Shown here: positions 1-7,393 of the stretch, in pieces | How positions within the stretch are numbered: position 1 is the first letter of the stretch | Layout: every line of letters begins with the position of its first letter | Source of the DNA: Acidobacteriaceae bacterium | Lineage (GTDB): Bacteria; Acidobacteriota; Terriglobia; Terriglobales; Acidobacteriaceae | Reading direction: 5' to 3' | Assembly (NCBI GenBank): GCA_003152795.1 | Contig: PMBA01000137.1 | Location: forward strand, 8,616 to 25,590 | Length of the DNA: 16,975 nucleotides | Made by a program: the position numbers and the translations under genes | Notes under the pieces: model-generated | Seen by the model: only the letters and a program-made list of their open reading frames with translations | Databases searched by the model: none | What the model was told of the DNA's origin: nothing

Positions 1-1251
1 CTGGTCGCCGACATCTTTGGCCACGACGTGCTGGCTTCGCTGCGCGGGGTTCTCGCCATCGGCCATACCCGATATTCGACCGCCGGCGATTCGGCCCTGC
101 TCAATGCCCAGCCCATTATGGTGCAGTCGAATAAGGGCACGATCGCGATCGCTCACAATGGCAATCTGGTCAACGCGCACGCGATTCGGGCGAAGCTGGA
201 GGGCCTGGGTTCGATCTTCCAAACCAACAGCGACACGGAAGTGCTGGTGCACCTGATTGCGCTCTCGCGCGAGCAGACGCTGCCGGATGCGATCGCCGAC
301 GCTCTGCGCCGGGTGGAAGGCGCCTTTTCGCTGGTCATGCTGAGCCGCGACCGTATCTTCGCCGCCCGCGATCCGCGGGGATTCCGCCCGCTCGCCATGG
401 GACGCATCCCGGCTTTAACCAGCGAGAAAAAGGACACCGTCGTTTTTGCCTCGGAGACGTGCGCCTTCGATCTGCTCGGCGCCATCTACGAGCGCGACGT
501 CAAACCCGGAGAACTGGTGATCGTGGGGCCGGAAGGCATCAGCTCGCGTTTTTACTCGCCGTCTCCGGCGCAATCGAGCTGCATTTTTGAGCACGTTTAT
601 TTTTCGCGCCCGGACAGTCTGGTGTTCGGCCGTTCGGTCGATCAAAGCCGCGACGCCATGGGACGGCAGCTCGCGCGCGAAAGTCCGGTGGACGCCGATA
701 TCGTCGTTCCCGTGCCTGATTCCGGCAATACCGCGGCCATCGGATACGCCGCGGAAAGTGGTATCCCTTTTCGCCTTGGCCTAATCCGCAACCACTACAT
801 CGGACGCACTTTCATCGAGCCGCAGCAGTCGGTGCGCGACTTCGGAGTGAAGCTGAAACTGAACGCCGTGCACAGCCTGATCGAGGGCAAACGGGTGATT
901 CTGGTGGATGATTCCATTGTGCGCGGCACCACCAGCAAGAAGATCGTCCGCATGATCCGCAACGCAGGCGCGAAGGAAGTCCACATGCGGATTTCGTGTC
1001 CGCCGACCATCTCGCCCTGCTTCTACGGCGTGGATACGCCTTCAAAAAAAGAACTGATCGCCGCCAACAAGACGATCGAGCAGATTCGCGAGTACATCGT
1101 CGCGGACTCACTCGCCTATCTCTCGCTGGAAGGTCTTAAGAGAGCCTGTGCGGACGGAGAAAAGACCACCTACTGTTCCGCCTGCTATACGGGAAATTAC
1201 CCTACCAAAATCGACGTGGAAGAAATACTGCCAGCGACCGCGGCGCGATAG
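1..1251 (+). CDS. purF: Amidophosphoribosyltransferase (glutamine PRPP amidotransferase), 5'-truncated by window edge
   Basis: Catalyses the first committed step of purine synthesis: PRPP plus glutamine gives 5-phosphoribosylamine. The frame is open from base 1, so the gene starts outside the window; 416 codons remain. The family is about 470 residues, so the N-terminus with the catalytic Cys is missing. Seen in order: the class-II glutamine amidotransferase stretch GHTRYSTAGDS just after the edge, AHNGNLVNA, then the type I phosphoribosyltransferase domain with the PRPP loop VILVDDSIVRGTTS (about 895-936). Cysteines in SSCIFEHVYF, ISCPP and the C-terminal YCSACYTGNYP match the 4Fe-4S cluster ligands of the Bacillus subtilis-type enzyme, so this is the Fe-S form rather than the E. 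coli form (family knowledge). It ends in TAG and is convergent with the SOD gene. Upstream neighbours such as purL cannot be seen. Confidence 0.96.
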   Translation: MVADIFGHDVLASLRGVLAIGHTRYSTAGDSALLNAQPIMVQSNKGTIAIAHNGNLVNAHAIRAKLEGLGSIFQTNSDTEVLVHLIALSREQTLPDAIADALRRVEGAFSLVMLSRDRIFAARDPRGFRPLAMGRIPALTSEKKDTVVFASETCAFDLLGAIYERDVKPGELVIVGPEGISSRFYSPSPAQSSCIFEHVYFSRPDSLVFGRSVDQSRDAMGRQLARESPVDADIVVPVPDSGNTAAIGYAAESGIPFRLGLIRNHYIGRTFIEPQQSVRDFGVKLKLNAVHSLIEGKRVILVDDSIVRGTTSKKIVRMIRNAGAKEVHMRISCPPTISPCFYGVDTPSKKELIAANKTIEQIREYIVADSLAYLSLEGLKRACADGEKTTYCSACYTGNYPTKIDVEEILPATAAR

Positions 1252-1269
1252 CTGGACTGCGGCGACGCA

Positions 1270-1340
1270 GGACGGCATTACCCGTCCCGGGCTAACCAGC
1301 TGCCGAGCTACGCTCGGCTGGGCGGACGAGGGCGTCCGCC
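1270..1340. repeat. Three consecutive GC-rich hairpins between convergent purF and SOD genes
   Basis: Three perfect inverted repeats follow each other. GGACGG 1270-1275 pairs with CCGTCC 1282-1287 (6 bp, 6-base loop). GCCGAGC 1302-1308 pairs with GCTCGGC 1312-1318 (7 bp, 3-base loop). GGCGGACG 1321-1328 pairs with CGTCCGCC 1333-1340 (8 bp, AGGG loop). No T-run follows directly on either strand, so these are either factor-dependent or mRNA 3'-end stabilising structures, or copies of an extragenic palindrome. The position between two converging stops suggests a role in ending transcription from both sides. Confidence 0.6.
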
Positions 1341-1355
1341 CCAACGCGAGCACTG

Positions 1356-1973
1356 CTACTTTTTCAGCGATGACTGGTAGCGCTTGTTGATTTCTTCCCA
1401 GTTAACTACATTCCACCAGGCTTGCAGGTATTCGGGGCGCCGGTTGTTGTACTTGAGATAGTAGGCGTGTTCCCAAACATCATTGCCGAAGATGGGATAG
1501 AGGCTTTGCGAGAGCGGGCTGTCCTGGTTCGGGGTGGAGACAATTTTCACATCGCCTTTTGCGTCTCCCGCCAGCCACACCCATCCGCTGCCGAACTGGC
1601 CAACACCGGCGGCGTTAAATTTTTCCTGGAAAGTCTTGAAGTCGCCAAAGGTCTTCTTGATTACATCGGCGATGGGGCCGGTGGGATCACCTCCGCCATG
1701 GGGCTTCATGATGTTCCAGAACATGGTGTGGTTGACGTGGCCGCCGCCGTTGTTGCGGACGGCGCCCCGGATGTCTTCTGGGACGGCATTCAGGTCGCGG
1801 ATGAGATCTTCAGCGCTTTTCTTATGGAGTTCGGGATGCTTGTCGAGCGCCGCGTTCAGGTTCTTGACATAGGCGGCGTGGTGCATGTCGTGATGCAGGT
1901 GCATCGTCTTTTCGTCGATGGTGGGTTCGAGCGCCGTGTAATCGTACGGCAGGGGTGGCAGTTCATGCGGCAT
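1356..1973 (-). CDS. sodA: Superoxide dismutase, Fe/Mn family, Mn-type signature, cytoplasmic
   Basis: Converts superoxide to oxygen and hydrogen peroxide. From the chosen ATG the product is 205 residues, the normal size. The four metal ligands are all present: His27 (MHLHHDMHH), His82 ([10 protein letters not shown]), Asp165 and His169 (DVWEHAYY). Gly78, four before His82, together with Gln150 in NQDSPL is the pattern of Mn rather than Fe enzymes (family knowledge; a cambialistic enzyme cannot be excluded). Two ATGs lie six bases apart (1979 and 1973); the GGAGG on the minus strand is 8 bases before the second and only 2 before the first, so 1973 is preferred. A longer open frame reaching 2141 has an unrelated N-terminal extension and is not used. 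No signal peptide. Confidence 0.96.
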   Translation of the reverse strand: MPHELPPLPYDYTALEPTIDEKTMHLHHDMHHAAYVKNLNAALDKHPELHKKSAEDLIRDLNAVPEDIRGAVRNNGGGHVNHTMFWNIMKPHGGGDPTGPIADVIKKTFGDFKTFQEKFNAAGVGQFGSGWVWLAGDAKGDVKIVSTPNQDSPLSQSLYPIFGNDVWEHAYYLKYNNRRPEYLQAWWNVVNWEEINKRYQSSLKK

Positions 1974-1980
1974 TTTCATT

Positions 1981-1986
1981 TCCTCC
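1981..1986 (-). promoter_or_regulatory. Shine-Dalgarno that decides the SOD start
   Basis: Reads GGAGGA on the minus strand. It sits 8 bases (GGAGG core) before the ATG at 1973 and only 2 before the ATG at 1979, favouring the shorter 205-residue protein. Confidence 0.7.
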
Positions 1987-2194
1987 AAAGCGTTATGGAT
2001 GATGGGCCAGAGCAGAAAGATTCTCCGCCCCGGCATCGCGCGCTTGTCTCTATAAGTTTTATCACTTGGGGAGTGTGGTGGTGGCCTGGAGTGTGGACCG
2101 ATCCAAGGAGAGAATCTCAACCACGGGGGTGACAGAGGCACACAAGGGAAATCCGGGTATGGGCTTGGGTTTCAGGGGTCGATGTGGCGAGCAG

Positions 2195-2223
2195 AAAAGC
2201 GGGGCGGGCAGCGTTGCCCGCCC
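2195..2223 (-). terminator. Hairpin terminator after the truncated haemoglobin gene
   Basis: GGGCGGGCA (2202-2210) pairs perfectly with TGCCCGCCC (2215-2223) around a 4-base loop. On the minus strand the stem is followed after CG and C/G bases by TTTT (2195-2198), and it begins about 18 bases after the globin stop at 2241. This is the clearest intrinsic-terminator-like element in the window, although the T-run is short. Confidence 0.65.
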
Positions 2224-2240
2224 AAAATTCAAAACATCAG

Positions 2241-2702
2241 CTACCTGCCGACGATGTCCCCCTTAAGGCCCGAAATCGCTGCCAGAACTTCGCTCTTTTC
2301 TTTTTCCGGAACCTTGAATTTGTCGAGGGTAGCCACCAAGTCCTTCACCGCGGCACTCCAATCGTCTTCGGTGATGCCGAGTCCGGTGTGCGCGGTTTTC
2401 ATGTCGCGTCCGGTATACAGGCAGGGGCCGCCGGTCGCGCTGCAGAGAAAGTCAACCACATGCTGGCGCAGCTTTTTTTGCGAGTCGACGCTCAATCCGG
2501 TGAAAAAGCGCTTGAGCTGAGGATCGGTGCCGAGGCGGCCGATAAAGTCGTCGGTAACGGCGGCAAGGGCGTCGTAGCCGCCGAGACGGTGGTAAAGACT
2601 GTTCTGCGGTTGTGCGAGGGCCTGCGGCGGTGCGGCGCAGAACGGCGCCACCGCGGCGAAGACCGCCAGGGTGAGGCACAGAAACGGCGTGAATCTCTTC
2701 AT
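2241..2702 (-). CDS. Group 1 truncated haemoglobin with N-terminal signal peptide
   Basis: A 2-on-2 globin of 153 residues with an N-terminal export signal (MKRF, then hydrophobic residues 5-24, likely cut after ALA at 28-30), so probably periplasmic. The globin fold spans about residues 34-152: [11 protein letters not shown] (helix A/B), DDFIGRL (helix B), [17 protein letters not shown], then the proximal haem ligand His105 in [10 protein letters not shown]. Compared with Mycobacterium tuberculosis GlbN, Tyr B10 is Ile54 and Gln E11 aligns with Val82, giving an apolar distal pocket. The ATG at 2702 has AGGAG 7 bases upstream (2710-2714); an upstream in-frame ATG at 2777 has no such site and would precede the signal peptide. 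It lies beside the SOD gene on the same strand with its own terminator. Function could be NO or oxygen handling, or redox; not proven. Confidence 0.9.
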   Translation of the reverse strand: MKRFTPFLCLTLAVFAAVAPFCAAPPQALAQPQNSLYHRLGGYDALAAVTDDFIGRLGTDPQLKRFFTGLSVDSQKKLRQHVVDFLCSATGGPCLYTGRDMKTAHTGLGITEDDWSAAVKDLVATLDKFKVPEKEKSEVLAAISGLKGDIVGR

Positions 2703-2940
2703 TGTTTCTCTCCTGAGTTTTGAACTGAACGTGGCAGCATAGCCACTCGGATGGAAGTACGAGCGTGCGCCTGCCACGGATTGCGCTTCTTAAACACTTG
2801 ATTTTGAACTAACTGAAAACAACAGAAGGGCCCCAAAAACTCGAATTGCGGGCAATTTTACCGGTACACTGCGCATTCTCGCAAGCAAAGTGCGGCGTCA
2901 TCGCCTGAGGATGCTTTCCGTGCCGGGCTCGGCCGGCTTA

Positions 2941-2946
2941 TATAAT
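2941..2946 (+). promoter_or_regulatory. Probable -10 box for serA
   Basis: A perfect TATAAT lies about 46 bases before the serA start, in the 289-base spacer shared with the divergent globin gene. No good -35 is seen at 16-18 bases; the nearest T-rich match (TTTCCG, 2915-2920) is 20 bases away. An activator-dependent or extended promoter is possible. Confidence 0.4.
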
Positions 2947-2991
2947 TCTCATTCACCTCAATTCTTTGTTGAAGGCCTGTTGGGGTGACGG

Positions 2992-4218
2992 GTGGGAGGG
3001 TTCTTGAAGGTTTTATTGCTGGAGAACATCAGCGGGGTGGCGGCTTCGCAATTTGAAGAAGCGGGATTCGAGGTCGAGTCGCTGAAGGGAGCGCTGGAGG
3101 AGCGCGAACTGGTCGAGCGTGTGCGAGGGACTTCGATTCTCGGGGTGCGTTCGAAGACGCACATCACGGCGGCGGTGCTGGATGCTGCGCCGGAACTGGT
3201 GTCGGTGGGAGCGTTCTGCATTGGCGTGGACAAGATCGACCGGGCCGCTTCGAGTGAGCGGGGAATTGGCGTGTTTAACGATCCCCACTCGAACAGCCGG
3301 TCGGTGGCCGAGTTGGCGATGGGAGAGATCATCCTGCTGCTGCGGCGGACGTTTGAGGCGAGCACGCAGTTGCACAGCGGGGTGTGGAATAAATCGGCGT
3401 CGGGATCGCACGAAGTGCGCGGGCTGACGCTGGGGATTGTGGGCTACGGGAAGATTGGTTCGCAGGTATCGGATCTGGCCGAGGCGATGGGCATGCGGGT
3501 GGTATTCCATGACGTGGCGCATGTTCTGGCGCGGGGCAACGCCCGCCCTGTAAGTTTCCGCGAACTGCTGGCGACGTCCGATGTGATCACTCTGCATGTG
3601 GATGGAAAAGTGCAGAACCAGGATTTGTTTGGCGAAGATGAATTCCGCGATATGAAGGACGGCGCTTGCCTGATCAATTTGAGCCGCGGATTTGTGGTGG
3701 ATCATGACGCGCTGGCCCGGCATTTGAAGAGCGGAAAACTGGGGGGAGCGGCGGTGGATGTCTTTCCGCAGGAACCTGAGACTGGCGGAGTGTTTAGCAG
3801 CCCCCTCCGAGGTCTGCGCAATGCGATTTTGACGCCCCATATCGGGGGCAGCACGGAAGAGGCGCAGCAGAATATTGGCCAGTTTGTATCGGCGCGGATG
3901 ATCGACTATTTCGCCAGCGGGAACTCTCTGCTGAGCGTGAATCTGCCGCATTGTCATCTCGACTATGAGCCGGGATCGCATCGACTGATGCATATCCACC
4001 ACAATGTGCCCGGCATTCTGCGGGCGATTAACGACATTCTGGCGGACCGCGGGATCAACATCGACCGGCAGGTTCTGGATACTCGCGGGCCGCTGGGATA
4101 TGCAATTTACGACATCAATCAGGATTGCGACGATCGTCTGCTGGCAAAACTGCGCGGCGTTCCGCAGACGATTCGGGTGCGGGTGCCGGGTGAGGCCCGC
4201 AGGCAAAATCGAAGTTAG
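2992..4218 (+). CDS. serA: D-3-phosphoglycerate dehydrogenase, E. coli type with C-terminal ACT domain
   Basis: Oxidises 3-phosphoglycerate with NAD, the first step of serine synthesis. It is 408 residues, close to the 410-residue E. coli SerA. Seen: SKTHIT and FCIGVDKID in the substrate domain, FNDPHSNSRSVAEL, HSGVWNKSASGSHE, Rossmann motif GYGKIG (151-156), catalytic Arg232 (LSRGFVV), Glu261 (FPQEPE) and His283 (TPHIGGST). The ACT domain (about 330-405) keeps His336, Asn338 and Asn356, equivalent to the serine-contacting residues of E. coli SerA, so serine feedback is likely. The start is uncertain: GTG at 2992, or TTG at 3004, which has GGGAGGG immediately upstream (2994-3000) and would remove only four residues. 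Divergent from the globin; single gene with no other ser gene nearby. Confidence 0.95.
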   Translation: MGGFLKVLLLENISGVAASQFEEAGFEVESLKGALEERELVERVRGTSILGVRSKTHITAAVLDAAPELVSVGAFCIGVDKIDRAASSERGIGVFNDPHSNSRSVAELAMGEIILLLRRTFEASTQLHSGVWNKSASGSHEVRGLTLGIVGYGKIGSQVSDLAEAMGMRVVFHDVAHVLARGNARPVSFRELLATSDVITLHVDGKVQNQDLFGEDEFRDMKDGACLINLSRGFVVDHDALARHLKSGKLGGAAVDVFPQEPETGGVFSSPLRGLRNAILTPHIGGSTEEAQQNIGQFVSARMIDYFASGNSLLSVNLPHCHLDYEPGSHRLMHIHHNVPGILRAINDILADRGINIDRQVLDTRGPLGYAIYDINQDCDDRLLAKLRGVPQTIRVRVPGEARRQNRS

Positions 4219-4312
4219 AATCTGATGTCTGTCTGACGCCAGCGAGTTTCATTATCGGTTTTGGGCAGGGCATGGCTTGAACGCGCCCGAGTTGTTGCAG
4301 GGGACACAATAA

Positions 4313-4430
4313 CTACACATCTATTGCAATGAACTGCATGTTCAGCCGGAACCCCACTACCAATCCCACCTTATAGTTTGACCAGCCCTGCATCGGCTTG
4401 TATCCTTTCCGATAAGTGATGTACGCCGCT
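4313..4430 (-). pseudogene. Possible 3' remnant of an outer-membrane beta-barrel gene
   Basis: The minus strand of this spacer encodes AAYITYRKGY (about 4426-4400) and then YKVGLVVGFRLNMQF (4375-4331), followed by five residues and a TAG at 4313-4315. In the second stretch every other residue is hydrophobic (Y, V, L, V, F, L, M, F) with small or polar residues between, ending in Phe, which is the pattern of the last strand of an outer-membrane barrel. Nothing barrel-like is seen upstream and the frame overlaps the start of the next gene, so if real it is a decayed fragment. It could be chance. Confidence 0.25.
4378..4406 (+). promoter_or_regulatory. Sigma70-like promoter for the beta-propeller gene
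   Basis: TTGACC (4378-4383), a 17-base spacer, then TATCCT (4401-4406). Five of six and four of six bases match the consensus boxes. Transcription would begin near 4413, leaving a leader of about 100 bases before the GTG at 4516. It is the best promoter match in the 297-base spacer after serA. Confidence 0.45.
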
Positions 4431-4515
4431 CTTTCAGTCACTCGTCTTGCACCTGCAGCCTGACCGCGGGCGTTTCGAAGGCCGTTGGGTTCAATCGAAT
4501 TTTCTGGGGGTTCTT

Positions 4516-6063
4516 GTGATTCGTGCAATTATGCGGGCTCGCGCAATGGTCACTTGCGTTGTGCTGGTTCTTGCCGGGACGGCACTCGGCGGGGCTCAGG
4601 TCGCCGTGACCACGTGGCACTACGACAACGCACGTTCCGGGGCGAATCCGAACGAAAGCATTCTGACTCCGCAAAACGTGAACAGCAAGCAGTTCGGCAA
4701 GCTCTTCACCCAGCCCGTGGATGGGCCGGTGATTGGGCAGGCGCTCTATCTGCCCGGTGTGGCGATTCCAGGCGCGGGCGTGCATAACGTTGTCTATGTG
4801 GCGACGATGCATGACAGCGTCTATGCCTTTGACGCCGACAGCGCGACCGGACCGAACGCGACTCCACTGTGGCAAACCAGTTTTCTCATTGATGGCGCGA
4901 CTACGGTTCCGATCAAGCAACAGGGATGCGGATCAACGACGAAATGGACGGAAGTGGGGATCGTCTCGACGCCGGTTATCGATCCCGTGGCCGGGATCCT
5001 TTACGTGGTGGCGAAGACGCAGGAGAAATCAGCGTTTGTGCATCGCTTGCACGCCCTGGATGTTACGACCGGCCTGGAAAAAGCGGGCAGTCCGGTGGTC
5101 ATCAATGCAAGCTACGAGTTTGGCGGAAAGAACAACATTTTCGCGGACGAGATGCAGGTCAACCGTCCCGCGCTGCTGCTGGAGAACGGCAACCTGTACA
5201 TTGCTTTTGGTTCGAATGGTTGCCGCGGCGGCAAGGAGCAGGGGTGGGTGCTGGCTTACAACGCTTCGACGCTTCAACCCGAAGGCGCGTTTGACGACGA
5301 ACCGGGAGACTCCGCCGCTGCCATCTGGATGAGGGGCGGAGGACTTTCAGCGGACAGCTTTGGCAACATCTATGGCGCCACTGCGGATGGAGACTTCGCC
5401 GCGGGCACCAACTTTGGACAATCCGTCCTGAAACTGACCCAAGCAGGCGGCGCACTGCAACTGGCAGACTGGTTCACGCCCTACAACGAGCTCTATCTGG
5501 ACCAGCAGGATCTGGATATGAGCGAACCGGTGCTGGTACTGCCGGATCAGCCGGGTAAACATAATCATGAATTGGTCACGGTGGGCAAGGAAGGCACGAT
5601 CTACATTCTGAACCGCGACAAGATGGGGCACTTCTGCGGTACCTGCACCAAGGGCGACACCCAGATCATCGAAGAGGTGACCGGGTTCGCTCCGGAAACC
5701 GGAGCCCTGGTTTACTGGAACAACGCAATCTATTCTTCCGGCTCTGGAAAGCAGATCAGCGCGCTGGCGTTGACGAATGGCGCGCTGGCGAAGACCCCGT
5801 TCGCGCAATCGAAGAACACGACGTACGGACACTCGCCCGTCATCTCCGCAAATGGGAACAGCAACGGCGTTTTGTGGCAGATCACGGGCGCTTACATGTT
5901 TGCCTATGACGCGGTCACGCTGGTGAAACTCTACAGCACCAGCCAGGCTCCGAATGGCCGCGATAAGCCGCCCGCGCTGCCGCACTTTGCGAACCAGGTC
6001 GTGGCCAATGGCAAAGTCTACCTTGGGTCGAACAACAGCCTCGTGGTGTACGGGCTGTACTAG
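4516..6063 (+). CDS. Exported PQQ-like beta-propeller repeat protein
   Basis: From GTG 4516 the product is 515 residues. It begins with an Arg-rich n-region (IRAIMRARA), a hydrophobic core (MVTCVVLVLAGTALGG) and a probable cut at GGA-QV, so it is exported. The mature part has repeated blades of the PQQ-dehydrogenase-like type: WHYDNARSGANPNE near the N-terminus, VVYVATMHDSVYAFDAD, GILYVVAKTQ, LYIAFGSNG, GTIYILNRDKMG and KVYLGSNNSLVVYGLY at the end. It has a CGTC (CxxC) at 5635-5646 and other cysteines, compatible with disulphides outside the cytoplasm. No dehydrogenase partner, PQQ-synthesis gene or haem c site (CxxCH) is present, so an enzymatic role is unproven; it may be a structural or binding propeller. 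Start alternatives are ATG 4531 and 4546; the GGGGG at 4506-4510 favours 4516. Confidence 0.75.
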   Translation: MIRAIMRARAMVTCVVLVLAGTALGGAQVAVTTWHYDNARSGANPNESILTPQNVNSKQFGKLFTQPVDGPVIGQALYLPGVAIPGAGVHNVVYVATMHDSVYAFDADSATGPNATPLWQTSFLIDGATTVPIKQQGCGSTTKWTEVGIVSTPVIDPVAGILYVVAKTQEKSAFVHRLHALDVTTGLEKAGSPVVINASYEFGGKNNIFADEMQVNRPALLLENGNLYIAFGSNGCRGGKEQGWVLAYNASTLQPEGAFDDEPGDSAAAIWMRGGGLSADSFGNIYGATADGDFAAGTNFGQSVLKLTQAGGALQLADWFTPYNELYLDQQDLDMSEPVLVLPDQPGKHNHELVTVGKEGTIYILNRDKMGHFCGTCTKGDTQIIEEVTGFAPETGALVYWNNAIYSSGSGKQISALALTNGALAKTPFAQSKNTTYGHSPVISANGNSNGVLWQITGAYMFAYDAVTLVKLYSTSQAPNGRDKPPALPHFANQVVANGKVYLGSNNSLVVYGLY

Positions 6064-6093
6064 CGGCATCTGACGCCGCGCTCCCTGGGGAGC
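6063..6093. terminator. Two small hairpins between convergent genes
   Basis: GCGGC (6063-6067) pairs with GCCGC (6075-6079), and directly after it GCTCC pairs with GGAGC across a four-base loop (6080-6093). They fill the roughly 30-base gap between the stops of the beta-propeller and Sua5 genes. No T-run is present, so a two-way terminator role is inferred from position only. Confidence 0.35.
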
Positions 6094-7085
6094 TAGCTTG
6101 CGCCCGCGCGGGAGTATTCCGTCGCGGCGCGTTGCAAGCGATCCCGCACAGCTTCCCACTCCGGCGTGCTTGGCGGTCGATCTACGGCGATCCAGTTATA
6201 GCTTCCGGCATCGGCCTGGTGAAGTACTTCATAGAGCGCGGCAGCGTAGCCGGCAGGGGATTGCGGCATCTGGTGGATGGTGATGTTGGCGCGGCTGGGC
6301 GCATGGCGGTGTTGCAGATAAAGTCCTCGACCCCGATCGGGCAGTTTTCCATTTGTTGCCAGATACAGAGTGGTGCGCGGGCTGTAGTGGCGCGGGTGCA
6401 GGCCGGGAGCTGGATGCGGGCCGGCAGCCGGGTCGCCTGCGCTGGCGACGGGCCCGATCAGGGATTCTATCTGGCTGCGCGCGATCCCTCCAGGGCGCAG
6501 CAGAACGGGTGGCGATCCGCCGGACCACCCCGCTAATGACAGCACCGTGGATTCGATACCGACAGGGCAGGGCCCACCGTCGAGGATCAGGTCTACGTCC
6601 GAGCCCAGGCCGCGCCGGACGTGGTCGGCAGTGGTCGGGGAGAGTTCGGTAAAGCGATTGGCGCTCGGTGCGGCGAGCGGAACGCCCGCCGCGAGGATAA
6701 GGGCTAGCGCGATTGGATGCGCGGGCATGCGCAGACCAACCGTGGAGAGGCCAGCGCTGACAATGCCGGGGATCACAGGGGGTTTGTTGAGTTGTTTTTC
6801 GAGCACCAGCGTCAGCGGGCCAGGCCAGAACCGGCGCGCCAGGCGGTCGGCGATCTCCGGCCAGTTTGCAACCAAGGACGCCGCCATTTCTATCGATGCC
6901 ACGTGAACGATAAGCGGGCTGGTTCCGGGTCTGCGTTTCACCTGGTAGATGCGGCCTACGGCTTCAGCATCGAGGGCGTTGGCGCCGAGACCGTAGACGG
7001 TCTCGGTGGGGAAGGCGACCAGGCGCCCGTCGCGGAGGAGCCGGGCGGCGTGCTCGATTTGAGCGGAATAAGGCTCTTGCCGCAT
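6093..7085 (-). CDS. tsaC: L-threonylcarbamoyladenylate synthase, Sua5/YwlC form with C-terminal domain
   Basis: Makes threonylcarbamoyl-AMP from threonine, bicarbonate and ATP, the first step of the universal t6A37 modification of ANN-decoding tRNAs. It is 330 residues, the long Sua5 form rather than the ~190-residue TsaC/YrdC. The YrdC domain (about 8-210) shows FPTETVYGLGANA, the KxR motif (Lys50-Arg52 in QVKRRPG), RFWPGPLTLVL and the SxN motif (Ser141-Asn143 in PSANRFTELSPT). The linker APGLHPRHYSP (226-236) resembles the conserved Sua5 lid over the active site, followed by the short Sua5 domain. The start at 7085 has no strong ribosome site, but the N-terminus fits the family length. Convergent with the propeller gene and divergent from the c-di-GMP gene. 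Confidence 0.93.
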   Translation of the reverse strand: MRQEPYSAQIEHAARLLRDGRLVAFPTETVYGLGANALDAEAVGRIYQVKRRPGTSPLIVHVASIEMAASLVANWPEIADRLARRFWPGPLTLVLEKQLNKPPVIPGIVSAGLSTVGLRMPAHPIALALILAAGVPLAAPSANRFTELSPTTADHVRRGLGSDVDLILDGGPCPVGIESTVLSLAGWSGGSPPVLLRPGGIARSQIESLIGPVASAGDPAAGPHPAPGLHPRHYSPRTTLYLATNGKLPDRGRGLYLQHRHAPSRANITIHQMPQSPAGYAAALYEVLHQADAGSYNWIAVDRPPSTPEWEAVRDRLQRAATEYSRAGAS

Positions 7086-7393
7086 AGCCGATTGTAGTTT
7101 GCCTGGCTGGATTTTCTGCTACAGCGCGCCACCAGATTGTCCAATCATTGGCTCTTCAGGCGTCCTGCCTGGTCCCCTGGAGGGTTACCAACGGGTTACG
7201 AAGGTAACTCTTGGGGAGAAGATCGCGGTAGCAGCGTGGCATCCCATAGGATGATACTTTTTTGGGGAAGGCCGTGCCCTGGGAGGGACCTGTCGGGAAG
7301 ACACCGGTTGTTTAGATGAGTCTGGTGTGACAGGATTGGCCTACCCGGAATTCCATGCCGACGGAACTGCAAGAGATGAGGAAGCGTTAATCG
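7086..7393. other. 308-base divergent spacer upstream of the c-di-GMP enzyme
   Basis: No convincing gene is seen. It must hold the promoters of the Sua5 gene (minus) and the c-di-GMP enzyme (plus), but no good paired -35/-10 is evident. Two weak structures lie on the plus strand: GTTACC 7184-7189 pairing with GGTAAC 7203-7208, and CATCC 7240-7244 pairing with GGATG 7249-7253 followed by T6 at 7258-7263. The latter looks like a feeble terminator or attenuator about 130 bases before the ATG. A known c-di-GMP riboswitch consensus was looked for by eye and not found. Confidence 0.3.

Noticed and set aside
3013..4206. Long open frame antisense to serA
   Set aside because: It is the mirror of a well-supported gene in GC-rich DNA, with His/Arg/Gln-rich composition and no recognisable domain.
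7137..7319. 60-codon plus-strand open frame in the spacer before the c-di-GMP gene
   Set aside because: Trp/Arg/Gly-rich, no ribosome site, and no domain or family-like pattern.
7086..7393. c-di-GMP (GEMM) riboswitch upstream of the GGDEF/HD-GYP gene
   Set aside because: The conserved core and tetraloop-receptor segments of the known classes could not be found by eye.
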